DNA of 64,000 nt from Eonycteris spelaea (taxonomy: Eukaryota > Chordata > Mammalia > Chiroptera > Pteropodidae), in NCBI GenBank assembly GCA_003508835.1, contig PUFA01000003.1, forward strand, positions 13,431,501 to 13,495,500, in the 5' to 3' direction. Shown one piece after another: positions 1-10,275 of this stretch. The translations under genes and the position numbers were made by a program. The stretch's first letter is position 1. Each line of letters begins with the position of its first letter. The notes under the pieces were generated by a model. It was given only the letters and a program-made list of their open reading frames with translations. It was not told where the DNA came from and did no database searches.

Positions 1-1065
1 CTTCCTGAACTTAAAGTCCCCTGATTTTTGGCTTTTTGTATACAAACTTTTATCATTCTTAGTAAAATGAAAAAATATATATGTATAGAAGTTTTCATGA
101 AACATTAATGTATAGCTTGGTTATTTGAAAAAAATAACCTCTGTTTAACCATTACTTGGACAAAAATTGACTCTTCTCTGTATCCAGAAGCTTCCCTAAT
201 GCCCTCCCCATTTATAAACACTCCCTACCCTTGGAAAGTAGCCATTATAAAATATCATATAAAATCCCTTGTTTTTACTTTTACTTTTACCAAATAATTC
301 TGCATTTCTAAATCATACAAATTAGTTTTGCCTGTTTGAGAACATTATGCAATTGAATCATGACCAAAGCTTTTTATTGTTACCTTTGTCATAAATAAAG
401 TATTAAGTATCTACAATAGATGAATCACTCTGGATTCTTCATTTTTTTTCATTGGTCTGTGTAGATACCTTTGAGCAACAAGCATGCTGTTTCAATTACT
501 GTAAATTTGTAAGATTTATTTTCTGGTAGTGTAAGACTAACCACCTGTTGTTTCTATTCCAGGAATGCCTTGATTATTCTTCAATCTTTGCCCCTCATTA
601 CATTTTAAATCCAGCTTAATAAATGCCATCCAATAATAACACCACTAAAAGATGTGGGCTTTTGATATTTTTGTTGATATTTCATAGTGTCTATAAATTA
701 AGGATAATTGACATCAGTAAAATGATGAATTTCCCAATCCATAAAAATGGAATACTTCTTCTGTCACTCTTAGATCATCTCAAGTATCTCAGTAATATTT
801 TTTGGTTGTCTTTATAGAGGGCTAACGTATGATTTGCCACATTTATTTCTAATAAGAAATTTAATATTTATGCTATTTTAAAGCATCATTTTAACTTTCA
901 TTTTTGTGCTGTTTGTTGCCAGCATTTAAAATAATTTTTGAATATTAATAAACTCAAACTCTTACTAAAAATATTTTTCTGTAGATTCCTTTGGACTTTC
1001 TTATTCATTTTTATGTAGTTATACATTTACATACATAGTATATATATTATTTATAATTTTTATTT
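1..1065 (-). repeat. Old LINE-1 (L1M-type) fragment, antisense, 3' part of ORF2 and 3'UTR
   Basis: Read on the plus strand, this follows the order of an antisense L1: 3'UTR-like sequence near 200-400, then ORF2 landmarks near 450-540 (the 'ctgtttcaattactgta' block) and 700-830 (the 'gaatttcccaatccat' block). It is heavily mutated, with no open frame above 64 codons. It is interrupted at about 1070 by an LTR-like element and resumes at about 1546, so both parts belong to one insertion. The subfamily is uncertain; L1ME or L1MC is likely. Confidence 0.7.
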
Positions 1066-1069
1066 TCTA

Positions 1070-1545
1070 TATATCTGATGTTTGAACCTTAAAAAGTTTT
1101 CTGGCTAGGGACAGACTGACCTCCCAGGGGTAGTCAATTTTTAGAGATGGCAAAGGGCTCAGCCAAGAGCCTGCCATTGATATGCAAACTAAACAATCCA
1201 GAGCCATACTTTCTCTATCTAATCCAAACCCCTTAATCTGCCTCTGCCTTAATCTTCCCAGGACCAGGCTACCAGGCACTATTTCCATAGTTTAGAGCCT
1301 GGCAATAGTATTAAAACTAGCCAGTCCTAAACTGTTTACCCTGCCCTGACTTGCCTTTCCCACAGAAATGCCAATAAAGGATGTGATCTAAGCTCTCCCC
1401 TTGTTCTTGCCCCTTCTCCCTGCCCTCCCCGCCCTCCACTACTAATGCTGATGCTTCCTGTTTCTAGGATTTGGGAGTATAATAAACTTTGTTTTGTTAG
1501 GTTTCACTTGTGTGTCCTCTTGTGATAATACCTGAATGACTTTCA
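1070..1545 (+). mobile_element. Solo-LTR-like insertion inside the antisense L1
   Basis: About 475 bp of more GC-rich sequence splits the L1. It has an LTR-like layout: an AATAAA-like TATA equivalent at 1373-1378, a pyrimidine-rich stretch, a poly(A) signal AATAAA at 1481-1486, then a U5-like GT-rich tail ending near 'ttcaca'. A TG start near 1078 and a CA end near 1540 are plausible. I could not find a clean target-site duplication. No internal retroviral sequence adjoins it, so it reads as a solo LTR, probably class I; the family is not recognised. Confidence 0.5.
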
Positions 1546-1960
1546 CATAAAAGAACACAGAACAGTATGCATATATATTTTATTTTACTATCTCAGACTT
1601 CATACAACATTGAATAGAAATATCAATAGCAACTACTATCTTTATCTAATTCTCCCTTCACAGAGAATGTTTTGTTTTTCCATTAATTATGGTCTATTTT
1701 CTATTGGTGTTGGTTTGTTAGTTTTTTAAAGAGATCTTTTATAAAATAAGGACAGTTTAATTCATTGTTCTCTGCTAATTTTTTTTTTTTTTGCTTCTAA
1801 CCTGAATTTACTGAGTGAATAAATTCATCATATATGTACTTTGCATAATCATTTGACATTTCTCTTTAATTCTATAAATGGCAAATTTTATTGATTTTAA
1901 AATGTTAAACTGACTACATTCCTGAGATTAACTCAACTTCTAGTGATTCTTTGCATATAG

Positions 1961-2013
<53 letters not shown>

Positions 2014-2140
2014 TATATATTATAGTTTTCTAACATTTTGGTGATTTTTTTCATTTGCTTTTATAAGAAATATTGGTCTATAAATTTCTTTTTTATTAAT
2101 TATTAAAGTTTTGGTGTCAAGTTTTGGATAGTTTTCTAAC
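1546..2140 (-). repeat. Old LINE-1 fragment, antisense, continuation of the 1-1065 element
   Basis: The antisense ORF2 reverse-transcriptase region continues in the correct order after the LTR-like insertion. The block near 1605 ('acattgaatagaaatatcaa') and the block near 1905 ('tgttaaactgactacattcc') are recognisable L1 landmarks. A CA microsatellite at 1965-2008 lies inside it. The frame is broken throughout. Confidence 0.65.
1965..2008. repeat. (CA)n dinucleotide microsatellite
   Basis: About 22 uninterrupted AC units are followed by a short AT-rich tail. It sits inside the antisense L1 and is likely length-polymorphic. Confidence 0.97.
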
Positions 2141-2300
2141 ATATATTGTGGAAGGAAACTGGACTTTGAATGGTAAACACACAACAGAATATACAGATGT
2201 CAAATGATAACGTACACCTGAAAATTATATAATTGTATTAACCAGTGTTACCTCAATAAACTTAACTAAAAAGTTAAAAAAATAAATAAAATATATTGTG
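2141..2300 (+). mobile_element. 5'-truncated L1 3' end with perfect 10-bp target-site duplications
   Basis: Bases 2141-2150 and 2291-2300 are the identical 10-mer atatattgtg and flank a 140-bp insert (2151-2290). The insert carries the L1 3'-terminal motif (gtacacctgaaaattatat ... cctcaataaactta) and ends in an A-rich tail. This is the signature of L1 target-primed insertion. It lies in opposite orientation inside the older antisense L1, so it came later. Its tail type is one I associate with bat or laurasiatherian L1s. Confidence 0.85.
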
Positions 2301-2960
2301 CAATGTACTTTTTCCCCCCTTCTATTCTCTGAAAGAATTGACATAATATTGGAATTATTTCTACTTTAAACATTTAATAGAACTTAAGGAGATAGCCATC
2401 TGAAACTAGAGGGTTTTTTTTCTTCATTTGTTCTTTCTGTATGAATTATTTTTTATTATAAACATAATTTCCTTAATAATTATAAGACTATTTAGGTATT
2501 TTATTTCTGCCTGAGTAAGCTTTGGTAAGTAATTTCTCTAATCAATTTTTTAAATTTATTAACATAAACTTGTTTATAATGTCATCTTATATTTGTTTAA
2601 TGTCCACAAGATCTACAATAATGTTTCCTTTATCTCTCCTGTATCAGGTTAAATAAGATCATTTCCCTGTTAATCATTTTGTCTGCAGTTTATGAATCTT
2701 ATCAGTTTTTTTAAAAAAAAAAAAAACAGCTCTGAGCTTTAAGACTATGCAATGTGATAAATATTTTTATTAATATGCTTTATTTTTTAGTATTTATTTT
2801 CTTCTATTTTCTTTGTGTTTATTTTATTGTTCTCATTTAAATTTCTTGACATGAATGGTTACCACAATTAAATTTTCAATTTTTCTTCTTAATTGATATA
2901 TGCTCTGAAAACCATATTATTTTTTAAGTTTCTTATGAAACTAGACTTACCAAATGACTC
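2301..2960 (-). repeat. Old LINE-1 fragment, antisense, further upstream ORF2
   Basis: This continues the same antisense L1 on the far side of the 2141-2300 insertion. L1 landmarks appear in the expected order: the block near 2370 (aacatttaatagaacttaag) and the block near 2600-2640 (gtccacaagatctacaataa). It contains an A14-like run near 2712-2726. There is no intact frame. Confidence 0.65.
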
Positions 2961-2984
2961 ATCAATAACTGGCTTAGAATAAAA

Positions 2985-3605
2985 AAGCAAATCAAAAGTT
3001 ATCAACCTTACACAGCTTTGTAATTCAAAAGACACTTAAAATAATGTGAAGCTAAGCCAAAAATTCAGAAAAGATAATTGCAAAATAGATATCTGATTAA
3101 GCACTTATTTTCAGGATATATGAATTATTCTCACAAGTCAATGATTAGACAGACTGATAATATGAGCATAATATTTGAATAGGCACTATTTTAAAGAAAA
3201 TATACACTGAAATATACTTAACATCATTGCCGTTAGGAAAGTACAAATTAAATGATCAATTAAAAAAAAACAAAATGCCACGCGTTTGTGAAGACATGGA
3301 ACATCTGGAATATGTTAGTGGTAAGAATGTAAAATATTGTCATTTTAGGAAACTGCTTGGCTATTTCTCATAAAACTAAAACACAATTTATGTGATCCGA
3401 CAATCCCACTCCTAGGTATTTTCCAAGAGAAACAAAAAAAAATGTGTCTATACAAAAATGTATACTAACTTGTTATAATAGTTTTAGTCATAGTAGACAA
3501 AAACTGAAGACAACTCAATGTTCAGCTATTAAGTGGGTTATCAAAATGTAACATATGTTAAACAGAATACTACTTAGCAATGAAAACCAGCTTGTTGATA
3601 CATTG
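2985..3605 (+). repeat. Old LINE-1 fragment, sense, 3' part of ORF2
   Basis: This shows the sense-strand L1 ORF2 end: 'acatcattgccgttaggaaa' near 3220, then the 'atcccactcctaggtatttt' block near 3400, then 'acagaatactacttagcaat' near 3560. It overlaps in L1 content with the preceding antisense element, so it is a separate insertion and not a twin-priming inversion. Stop codons are frequent. Confidence 0.75.
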
Positions 3606-4620
3606 CCCAGTTCTTCCCATGATTAATATCTAATACCTATAATAAATCACTTACCCCATAACATAGGAATTCTGCTTCTTCAACCCTGACAAATGTGGTG
3701 ACTTTAAGTACATAAGAATATCACTATGGCTATGTAAAACCAACCCATGTTTTTTAAGCAGCCCAGTTTTTTGTCACTTGCAGTATCATCTGAAGGGATA
3801 GATTATCAAATTGCATGAGTGAACTCAATAATAATGCATACCTCTGGACATCAGACAGAAAGGACTTCAACTCTCCTATATCACTAAACTTGTTCTCTGT
3901 AAACCTTTCTAGGTTTATCCAGCTTCCGGGGTGTCAGGATTGGGTGGTCTAGGGGATACCTCAGCTGTGAGCTCTCAAATCTGCTCCCCATGGTCTCTCA
4001 TCTTCTATTATGTTGACCCAGAATGTTACCAGTGGTAGCAGGGCTCAAAGAGAGAAAGCATACAAGTCCTCTTGAAACTCAGGATCAAAATATTACATTT
4101 TTTCTATTGCATTTCATTGGTTAAAGAAATTCAGAAAGTCTGCCTAGATTCTAAGCATGGAGGAATTGACGGTACTGCCTAATGGAAGGAACTTAAAAGT
4201 ATTATGACCATTTTTTTTTAAACTACCACAGTAATTTTCAAGGTAAATTCTCTTTTGGGTGGCATAGGGAGAACGTATTGAAAAACACATTTCTTATAAG
4301 TAGATGAATGGTTCCCTTACATCATACCTTCTTAACCCTGGTATGGAAAAAAAAAAAAATGTCCACCTGCCCGCTTTCTCAAAATATTATATACAACTAC
4401 AACCTCAATTTCCTATCCACACGATTCCTCTACACCAAGGTATCTAAATAAATGTTAAAAAACCTTTTAGCAGAAAACAAAACAAAACAAAATAGAAGTC
4501 TTTTCTATTTGCCTATTATTTAACTGGAAGTTTATGTACATTCAGGTAAAAAGACAAAGTCTGACTATCTGATGCCCTTACTAGCTTCTTCCCAATTCGT
4601 GTCTGCAGCTATGACTCTAA
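3606..4620. other. Unassigned interval, possible ancient LTR remnant
   Basis: No gene is seen. The stretch 3860-4190 has a faint resemblance to old MaLR-type LTRs (a 'ttctattatgttgacccagaatg' stretch followed by a low-complexity tail), but not enough for a call. The rest contains an A13 run near 4350-4362 and a short AAAAC repeat near 4475-4490. Confidence 0.3.
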
Positions 4621-4621
4621 A

Positions 4622-4770
4622 ACAAAGTTTTCTAAACCATACTGATTATCAGATGCATCTAGAGAATTTGATAATATTCCAGTTCTTGACCCATAATCTC
4701 ATACACATCAAATTAAAAATCTTGTGAATGTGGCTAAGGCACACCTATTTTTAGTACCACTGACAAACAA
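4622..4770. mobile_element. MER5-like hAT DNA transposon remnant
   Basis: The series 'gttttctaaacc', 'tcagatgcatctagagaattt' and 'aggcacacctatttttag' follows the layout of the short non-autonomous hAT element MER5. The copy is much diverged and the terminal inverted repeats are not clear. Confidence 0.4.
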
Positions 4771-4784
4771 TGCTGCAGATAGTT

Positions 4785-4875
4785 CAAGTTATCTGCCCCA
4801 AATCAACAACCATTACTGGAAGAATTAGCAATAAAATCCAAGGATCTGAACTCCTAATTCAACGCTCATTTCTAA
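4785..4875 (-). repeat. Possible MIR fragment, antisense
   Basis: The stretch 'agttatctgccccaaatcaac' followed by 'ggatctgaactcc' resembles the antisense MIR core and tRNA-related region. It is short and diverged. Confidence 0.35.
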
Positions 4876-5784
4876 TATAATCAATTCATTCAGTACCCAC
4901 AAAACCTAACTTCACTTTATTCACATCAGACCTTTTAATACAATTCTAAATACTTGTAGACACCCTATATCTGATCATACTTCATTAACTTGATATGATC
5001 CATAAGAATTCCAGAATATGTCATATGGAAGTAATCTGCTTTCCATATACATTGATTTTGCAATTTGTTTTTGAGATGGTTCTATAAGTCCATTTAAGAA
5101 ATTTACCATGATCTGCACAATTTATGATATGGCATGCTATATTAATCATTTATATGACATATTTTAAATAGAAAACAAAATATTATAATTTTGGTTATTT
5201 TGGACCATTGTCAATATTGTCAGCGTCTGGCAGAGCACTGCTCTCTTTTCCTGTCCTTCAAGAAAAATTGCCCTTTTATTCATTTTTGCTCTACCCAAGA
5301 CTGGCAGCTGATTTTGAAGTGTCAGACCATTATTTGTTTTTTTTCGATGTTACCATTTATTGCAAGGAGGATAAAATCAATGTGACATTTCCAGAACAAT
5401 GATAGATGACAATAGTGAGTGGTCTTTAAATGCAGAAGACTAATTTTTTAAAATGTCACCAGTGTACTAGTTCAGACTTTGTCAAAGATAAAGCAGTAAA
5501 ACTTATAGATGTAAAAACGAATAATATTTCACTGTTACTTGCAGATAAAGATGCTATACTTACATTAGTATAGGTTCACCTAAATACTGCCTTACTACTA
5601 GCTAAAATAACTACAGCTGTAATATTATAGAAGACCACTGATTTAGGCCAAATTCAAACAAAATTAATTTTATATGAGCAAATATGCATGGATATATGTG
5701 TGCATGAACACAGGAAGTCTGAGTGTGGATAGAAGGATTTTAAACCCATAATCATGGATATATGCTCTATGCAAAATTCTTACC
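4876..5784. other. Unassigned AT-rich interval
   Basis: I recognise no gene and no repeat family here. Two overlapping 64-codon frames near 5191-5402 have no recognisable motif and differ in reading frame, so they are not supported as coding. Confidence 0.4.
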
Positions 5785-5962
5785 TATTTCTGTGTGGCTG
5801 ACCCTGGGCAAGCTACATACACTCTTTATATTTCACTATCCTCACCTTTCAAATAAAAATATCACTAGAAATTAACATATAGCTTAAATGGAAAAGATAG
5901 ACAAAATTTTAAACAGTGCCTGGCACATAATAAGCACTCAATGAATTTTAGCTATTATTACT
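5785..5962 (+). repeat. MIR SINE, sense
   Basis: The tRNA-related part 'gtgtggctgaccctgggcaa' near 5790-5810 is followed by the 3' signature 'gtgcctggcacataataagc' near 5918-5937 and 'actcaatgaat'. This is an ancient mammalian SINE and it is nearly complete at its 3' end. Confidence 0.8.
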
Positions 5963-6669
5963 AATGTACTATTAATTTCTAGTTGTTTAAAAATGATACA
6001 TCAGCATTTAATTGTTCATTCTAGTAGAGATTTTATTACCATTTTGTTACTGTTGTTCATGTTTTTAATTTGTCTTTAAATTTATTTCATATAGAGTCTG
6101 GTTTGCATTTTACTTTGTGTTTCAAGCAATCTAAAATTGTGTGCATTCTGTGAACTCTGAGACTGATGGTCAAGAAGTAGTTGAGCAGAAATCCAGGAAG
6201 GAAGTTCCTATTAATGATCTATTTTTAGAAATTTTGTGGTTCAGATAAACTAAGTGAAAGTCACAACCTGGGATTTGCTCTCTAAAGATCCACCACCTTT
6301 GGGAAGGGCCAGAGAATTTAGAAGGAATTTAGGACAAACATATCAGACAGGAGTTTTCTCTACAAGATTGAACACTAGGAAGAAAAAAGAACAGAAAAGT
6401 AGAAGAGTAAAGGGAATTCCCTGCTGTATTCCATGTTGACAGGTATTAGACACCCTATTGACACCCAGTTCCCACTTCATTAAAATTTTTGGAAACTATC
6501 TGGAAGATGGGGGTTTCTTTCCTTTAATTATACATGCTGTATTGAAGTTATCTTGCTTTCGAGGACCTTATGAAGCAGTTTTGGCAGTTTTAAGTAGTAG
6601 CTATTAAGTTCTAAATAACATCTAGGTATCTCTTAACATTCGTAAAGTGGTTGACCCATGAAATCTTAC
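5963..6669. other. Unassigned interval
   Basis: No gene or recognisable repeat is seen. A 61-codon frame at 6254-6439 lacks any motif. Confidence 0.4.
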
Positions 6670-6671
6670 TT

Positions 6672-6835
6672 TTGTGAAAGACCATCCTGGATTTAAATTT
6701 CAACCCTTAAGCTTATGAATTTTGTGATCTCGAACAATTTACTTAATATCGCTGCATTTCCATTTTCCTCACCTATTCAGTGGGGATACCAGTGCTTCTG
6801 TCTTGAGAAATCTTGAGGATTATATTGTTACACAC
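6672..6835 (+). repeat. MIR SINE, sense
   Basis: 'ctggatttaaatttcaaccc' is the decayed B-box region. It is followed by 'gtgatctcgaacaatttact', 'tttcctcacctattcagtgg' and 'tcttgaggattatattgtta', which is the expected MIR order. A short CA-rich tail follows. Confidence 0.75.
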
Positions 6836-6839
6836 ACAA

Positions 6840-7118
6840 AACACTCACTCACACACAAATGCTTGAGATACTTCCAGGAGCCAAAGGTTCTCCAATTATT
6901 TTTGTTCTTTCTCAATTCCTTTTTCCTTCTACCCAACCCTTACTACTTTGTGCATAGTATTTCCTAGTTTAAATCTGCTTTGTAAGTCATTAATATTAAT
7001 GATATTCAAGATGATTAGAGATTGTTATAAAGCAGAGAGATGATGTCATAGGTCTCAGTAACCCCCCCTTTTTTTTTTGCTACTGCCATCATTCCACGCC
7101 CATCTTTGAACATCCATT

Positions 7119-7119
<1 letters not shown>
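6840..7119. other. Unassigned interval
   Basis: No gene is seen. It holds a C7T10 homopolymer junction near 7061-7079, just before the CA microsatellite. Confidence 0.4.

Positions 7120-7155
<36 letters not shown>
7120..7155. repeat. (CA)n dinucleotide microsatellite
   Basis: About 18 uninterrupted CA units. Confidence 0.97.
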
Positions 7156-7157
<2 letters not shown>

Positions 7158-7884
7158 TATGAGGCTTCTGAAAGAGAAATATCTTTAGAATAAGGTCAGG
7201 AAAAAAAAGAGAATTATATATTCCTAGTCATAGTTTCATCTCCAAACCCAAATGAAAACTCTTTAATTAAACTTGATGAAATAACCCTCTCATCAAAGCA
7301 AGGGAACAACAACAAACATACAAAAAAACAACAAAAAAAAATAAAAAAAAAAAGATTTCTTTTCTTTTTTCACTTAGTCCCACCTAAGCATCTCTGCCAA
7401 GCAAAACCTGTTGATCCAAAGAAAAGTGTTCTAAAGATACATAAGACAAAAGGAAATAGGTGTGCTAGAACACCTACAGCAACAACTGGGAAGGTTCCAG
7501 GTAGGAAAAAGCCTGGCATTATTTTACCACTTAAGTCCCACACAGAAATGCCAGAGTTCCCTTGGAGCCCCAACTCTTTAATATTTTCAAGTTTCACCTC
7601 TAACATTGTGATAAAATAAATCATAGAATACTCCATCCTTACCCAGTGTGAGGGGAGTGGGAATAAACTGAGGTCTGGGGTTGGGTCAGGAAAAAGGTGT
7701 GGGAAAAAAAGATCTTTGAGCTTATTTTGGAGGCTAAAGAAATTTCAGTCACGTTGCAGAGATTATAGCCTCAAATGGGGACTTACCATCATTGTCTCAG
7801 AAGTCCTCTGCTTCAGGTTCCAGGAAAGGCTGAGCACAGAGTCAAAGTCAGGCAAATAAATGTCCTCTAATGTTCGTTAGGGAA
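7156..7884. other. Unassigned interval with an A-rich block
   Basis: An A-rich, AAC-containing block at about 7305-7355 could be the tail of a retroposon, but no body is recognisable upstream. The segment 7370-7680 is relatively GC-rich and is not assigned to a family. The minus-strand frame at 7370-7636 (88 codons) has no domain I recognise. Confidence 0.35.
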
Positions 7885-7951
7885 AATGTAGTCTTTGAAC
7901 CAATAGCATTGACACCTGAGAGTTTATTAGAAATGCAGAATTGCAGGTCGT
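7885..7951 (+). mobile_element. MER5A hAT transposon, left half (split element)
   Basis: The stretch 'tagcattgacacctgagagt' then 'ttagaaatgcagaattgcag' is the front half of MER5A. Its continuation appears only after 8353, so a later element was inserted here. Confidence 0.65.
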
Positions 7952-8352
7952 TGCTTGTAACCTCGAGTTCCCTTGGTAAAATTCAAAACTGGTTCCATAC
8001 GGGGAGGGCAAAGCGAGATGGCAGAAAGAGGCAGGTCACTCCAGATTGGTAGGTGGCAGTTTAATAAGCAAGGTATTTACACACAACATTATCTCGGGAA
8101 CTGCAAAGCAAGTAGGTCTCTCCATCCTCTAGAATCTTAAGAGGTACTAAAGGAGTGTAACAAGACTTAGTCACGTGAACCATCCAGATGTTCTCAATAA
8201 CACACAGCTCTCTCAGGTTGCATCCTTAAATGGCTACAGCTGTGGGCAAGTTAGAGGAAAGGTACATTTCAAGAACAGGAGCCTCTGATTGCCTGGGGCC
8301 AACTGTGAGGTCAACCAACGGTCACAGTCTTTTGATGACCTCTTCCAATACA
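7952..8352 (-). mobile_element. 401-bp solo-LTR-like insertion inside a MER5A
   Basis: The segment starts TG at 7952-7953, ends CA at 8351-8352, and exactly separates two halves of a MER5A copy. On the minus strand a variant poly(A) signal ATTAAA (8060-8065) lies about 110 bp from the end, as expected for R-U5. The six flanking bases (7946-7951 ggtcgt; 8353-8358 ggccca) match at only three positions, so the target duplication is decayed or wrongly placed. The family is not recognised. Confidence 0.55.
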
Positions 8353-8468
8353 GGCCCAGCTCGGACTTAGTAAATTAGAACTTCAGGCAACCCAGGAAGG
8401 ATTCTAAGGTTTTGACAAGTTTTTTAAGTGATTGATTTACTCATAAAATTTTGAAAGGCCACTGCTCT
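8353..8468 (+). mobile_element. MER5A hAT transposon, right half (split element)
   Basis: The sequence resumes MER5A with 'ttagtaaattagaacttcag', then 'caacccaggaaggattcta' and the closing 'gaaaggccactgctc'. Together with 7885-7951 it makes about 180 bp, a normal MER5A length. Confidence 0.6.
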
Positions 8469-8579
8469 ATTCTTATGAGGTTTATATTACAAAGTTTAAA
8501 CCAGTCACCAGTGAGGACAGCTAAATAATACCTAACCCGGATTCCTTACAGAAACTAAAAATAGGTGTAAAGCCTAGAG
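8469..8579. other. Short unassigned spacer
   Basis: A gap of about 110 bp between two MER5A copies with nothing recognisable. Confidence 0.4.
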
Positions 8580-8760
8580 CAGTGGGTCTCAAAGTGTGGG
8601 TCTTAGACTAGCAGCATTAGCATCATTTGGAAATGATAAAAATGCAGATTCCTTGTCCTACTCTAGAAATGCTCAATCAGAAACTGACAGTGAAGTCTAG
8701 CAATACGGAGTTCAACAAGCCTGCATGTGAAGTCGATACATGCTAAAGTCTGAGAACCAT
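8580..8760 (+). mobile_element. MER5A hAT transposon, near full length
   Basis: It begins 'cagtgggtctcaaagtgtgg' and ends with the inverted counterpart 'taaagtctgagaaccat', the diagnostic MER5 terminal inverted repeats. The interior 'agcattagcatcatttggaa' also fits. At 181 bp it is about full length. No transposase is encoded, since this is a non-autonomous element. Confidence 0.88.
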
Positions 8761-8945
8761 TCACCTAAAACTAAAAACTAGTCACTAGATCATCGCTAAC
8801 TTGTAATAGACTCTTTTTCTGCTCTTTTTGATTTACCACACTGATAGTGAAAAAAAGCCAGGTCAGCAGGGTCACTCACAATGCCCACAGAAGTACTGCT
8901 CAGGGTTCTTGAGCAGTAGTGCCCCACCTCTTTTATTTACTTTTT

Positions 8946-8972
8946 TTTGGGGGGGGGGCGGGGGAGGTGGAC
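8946..8972 (+). other. G-rich motif, potential G-quadruplex
   Basis: A T8 run leads directly into G10 (8949-8958), one C, G5 (8960-8964), then GG pairs. The two long G runs could supply four G-tracts. Confidence 0.5.
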
Positions 8973-9261
8973 TATTCCCAAAGGATACATATTTAGGAAG
9001 GTCCAAAGTTTAGCTCCTTTAATTCTGCCTGAACTCTAGGCTTCTATTTGCTATTAAACTGTCTTTAGCTTTCCTACGTGATTATGGTAAATGATGGGAA
9101 GGGAAAAAGAAAGGGTTGTTGATAACCCTCTTTTATGCTATTTTATGGCCATCATTTTAGAAGCTGTTCCACCTGACTTCGTAATTCTGTTGCCCAACCT
9201 CATCTCCAGATGTGGCCACCTATTCACAGGTGCAGAAAGCAGCTACTTACTTTTGCTGCCT
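8973..9261. other. Unassigned interval
   Basis: No gene or recognisable repeat. An open frame of 106 codons begins at 9091 but runs into the LTR-like repeat below, so it is not considered coding. Confidence 0.4.
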
Positions 9262-9595
9262 ATAACAGGTCTAAAGTGGCCTCCCAAATATTTGTGTGCT
9301 AATCCCTGGAACCTGAGAATGTTTCTATATTTAGAAGTAGAAAGGGAGATCTTTGCAAATGTAATTAAAGGTCTTGAGAAGATCATCTTGAATGATCTGG
9401 ATAACGCCTAAATTCATTAAGTATCCTCATAGGAGAAGGACAGATTTGAGTTTTAAGAGAACACACAAAGAGGAAAAGGCGATGTGACCATGGAGACAAA
9501 GATTGGAGTAAGATAGCCACAAGCCAAAAAAATGCCTGGAGTCACCAAAAACTGGAAGAGGTAGAAAACAGTCCTGAGAAGCCTATTATTAATCA
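9262..9595 (+). mobile_element. MLT1-like (MaLR) LTR remnant, sense
   Basis: It shows the known order of this LTR type: 'aatccctggaacctgagaat', 'gatctttgcaaatgtaatta', 'tcctcataggagaaggacag', 'gatgtgaccatggagacaaa', 'cacaagccaaaaaaatgcct' and 'ccaaaaactggaagaggtag'. The 3' end of the usual element, with its poly(A) signal region, is missing. Compare the more complete copy at 44881-45287. Confidence 0.65.
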
Positions 9596-9924
9596 TCCTA
9601 TCATATTCCTGTACAAATTATAAACAACATGTAAATTGAAATTTAATTTTAAACTTTTTGTGACTATATATTTATCAATGCTATGAAGTTTATTTTAAAT
9701 GAGTTATCAGAATTATTAATATAAAACTGTTCATAATATTACCATATACTAAATTTTTCAACAAATAATTATTATACTTAAACATTAGTGTTATTTATAT
9801 CTCTTAATGAGATGGATGAGGCTGACCATAACTGGTATTTATTAATCATTGATTCTATTATTCCCTTTATATCTATTGGATTTTATGCCTATAATATGCA
9901 GAAACACAGCATCAGTTAGAAAAG
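9596..9924. other. Unassigned AT-rich interval
   Basis: Very AT-rich, with no recognisable feature. Confidence 0.4.
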
Positions 9925-10275
9925 ACCAGGCTATCAAGAGGTAATTAGCAACATCTAAACTTCGGTGGCTAAACGAATCAAACAAACAAATATAATTGTC
10001 TATATCACTTGCTCTCTGTGTACTCAATGCAAGTCAGTTTGGGCTATGGTCCATGTCTATTGCCTCTAGTATTCAGACTATCAGAATAGCCCCTATCTTG
10101 AAAATTGCTAATCACAGTAGCAGAAGATAAGATATTTCCAGCAATTAAATGCTCCAGCCCAGAAATGATATATGCCAGTTTGACTCCCAAATCATTGGCA
10201 AGACATGCAATCCTACTATGTGCTTGAAAGATGGGACTCCAGAAATTCTTGGTGAGTTGCTGTACTGATTACCAC
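9925..10275 (-). mobile_element. Ancient LTR-like repeat, antisense (MaLR-type layout)
   Basis: Antisense landmarks appear in order: 'acttcggtggctaaacgaat', 'gcaattaaatgctccagccc', 'gcaatcctactatgtgcttg' and 'attcttggtgagttgctg'. I recognise the pattern as an old mammalian LTR consensus but cannot name the subfamily. Confidence 0.45.

Noticed and set aside
1..3605. Twin-priming inversion joining the antisense and sense L1 parts at about 2960
   Set aside because: The two parts overlap in L1 content (3' ORF2 is present in both), so they are separate insertions.
9091..9411. 106-codon plus-strand frame
   Set aside because: It runs into the MLT1-like LTR at 9262, so the frame is accidental.
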